Source: Acidobacteriota bacterium (GTDB lineage: Bacteria; Acidobacteriota; Terriglobia; Acidiferrales; UBA7541). From it: 7,052 bases of DNA. Below are positions 6,891 through 7,052 of this stretch, one piece after another. The stretch's first letter is position 1, and each line of letters begins with the position of its first letter. A program made the position numbers and the translations under genes. The stretch is taken from positions 1-7,052 of the forward strand of contig QHYO01000141.1 in NCBI GenBank assembly GCA_003224135.1, in the 5' to 3' direction. The notes under the pieces are model-generated. The model made no database searches and had not been told where the DNA came from. It worked only from the letters and a program-made list of their open reading frames with translations.

Positions 6891-7052
6891 GTCATCCTGC
6901 AAGTGAGGATAAAGTCTGCACACGCGATCTATCTCTTCCGCCTGACCGGGAGACAGGTCTTCGCGAGGATCGAGGCACCAGCGCCCTTCAAGTAAGCCTT
7001 GTCTCCGCAGGATTTCGTGAATTCCCGGAATGCATCCGCGAAAGTGGTGAGA
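6852..7052 (-). CDS. C-terminus of a dihydrodipicolinate synthase/N-acetylneuraminate lyase-like protein (partial)
   Basis: Only the last 66 residues are in the window; the gene enters from the right edge on the minus strand and ends at TAA 6854-6852. The readable sequence (RGCIPGIHEILRRQGLLEG, then CLDPREDLSPGQAEEIDRV and YPHLQDDEFVHAHLDEWLR) resembles the C-terminal helical tail of acidobacterial proteins annotated as DHDPS-family. The catalytic barrel, with its Schiff-base lysine and YxxR-type residues, lies outside the window, so the family call depends on the tail alone. DHDPS/NAL enzymes are class I aldolases or hydratases that act on pyruvate or keto-acid sugars. Being next to two Gfo/Idh/MocA dehydrogenases fits a sugar-acid catabolic role better than lysine synthesis. 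The codons read in one clean frame to the edge. Confidence 0.65.
   Translation of the reverse strand, partial: SHHFRGCIPGIHEILRRQGLLEGRWCLDPREDLSPGQAEEIDRVCRLYPHLQDDEFVHAHLDEWLR

Overview
The window most likely comes from a member of the Acidobacteriota (Terriglobia-like). That is an inference from gene content, not a marker-gene identification. The supporting genes are a large winged-helix / transmembrane / PD40-repeat sensor-regulator, a small four-helix membrane protein of the DUF6632 type, a small secreted protein with a conserved cysteine pair, and two Gfo/Idh/MocA oxidoreductases, one of them Tat-exported, beside a dihydrodipicolinate-synthase-like gene. I see no phage, IS, CRISPR or RNA gene.

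Layout. Positions 1-233 hold no gene I can support, only short palindromes and one undecided open frame at the left edge. A small membrane protein lies on the minus strand (234-617). Its promoter candidate (659-688) has a 15-bp dyad filling most of the -35/-10 spacer. Next, also on the minus strand, is a 716-aa CadC/ToxR-style regulator (745-2895). A 170-bp divergent region carrying a near-perfect 11-bp direct repeat separates it from a plus-strand gene for a 148-aa secreted protein (3066-3512). Positions 3663-3965 hold the C-terminal part of a DUF1801-type gene whose conserved reading runs upstream of its only usual start codon into a TAG, so I call it a decayed gene. Positions 3966-4294 are non-coding as far as I can tell.

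The right half is a probable sugar or sugar-acid oxidation locus. A Tat-signal Gfo/Idh/MocA oxidoreductase (4295-5632, minus) and a cytoplasmic Gfo/Idh/MocA oxidoreductase (5818-6846, plus) diverge from a shared 185-bp intergenic region. The second converges, with only 5 bp between stop codons, on the C-terminus of a minus-strand gene that reads like a DHDPS/NAL-family aldolase (6852-7052, cut by the window). Paired dehydrogenases next to a class I aldolase-type enzyme suggest catabolism of a carbohydrate or keto-acid derivative, but the substrate cannot be read from the sequence.

I found no clearly new multi-gene system. The signals most worth a second look are the operator-like dyad inside a promoter spacer, the direct repeats flanking the regulator's own -10 candidate, the broken DUF1801 gene, and the long imperfect hairpin spanning the two convergent stop codons.
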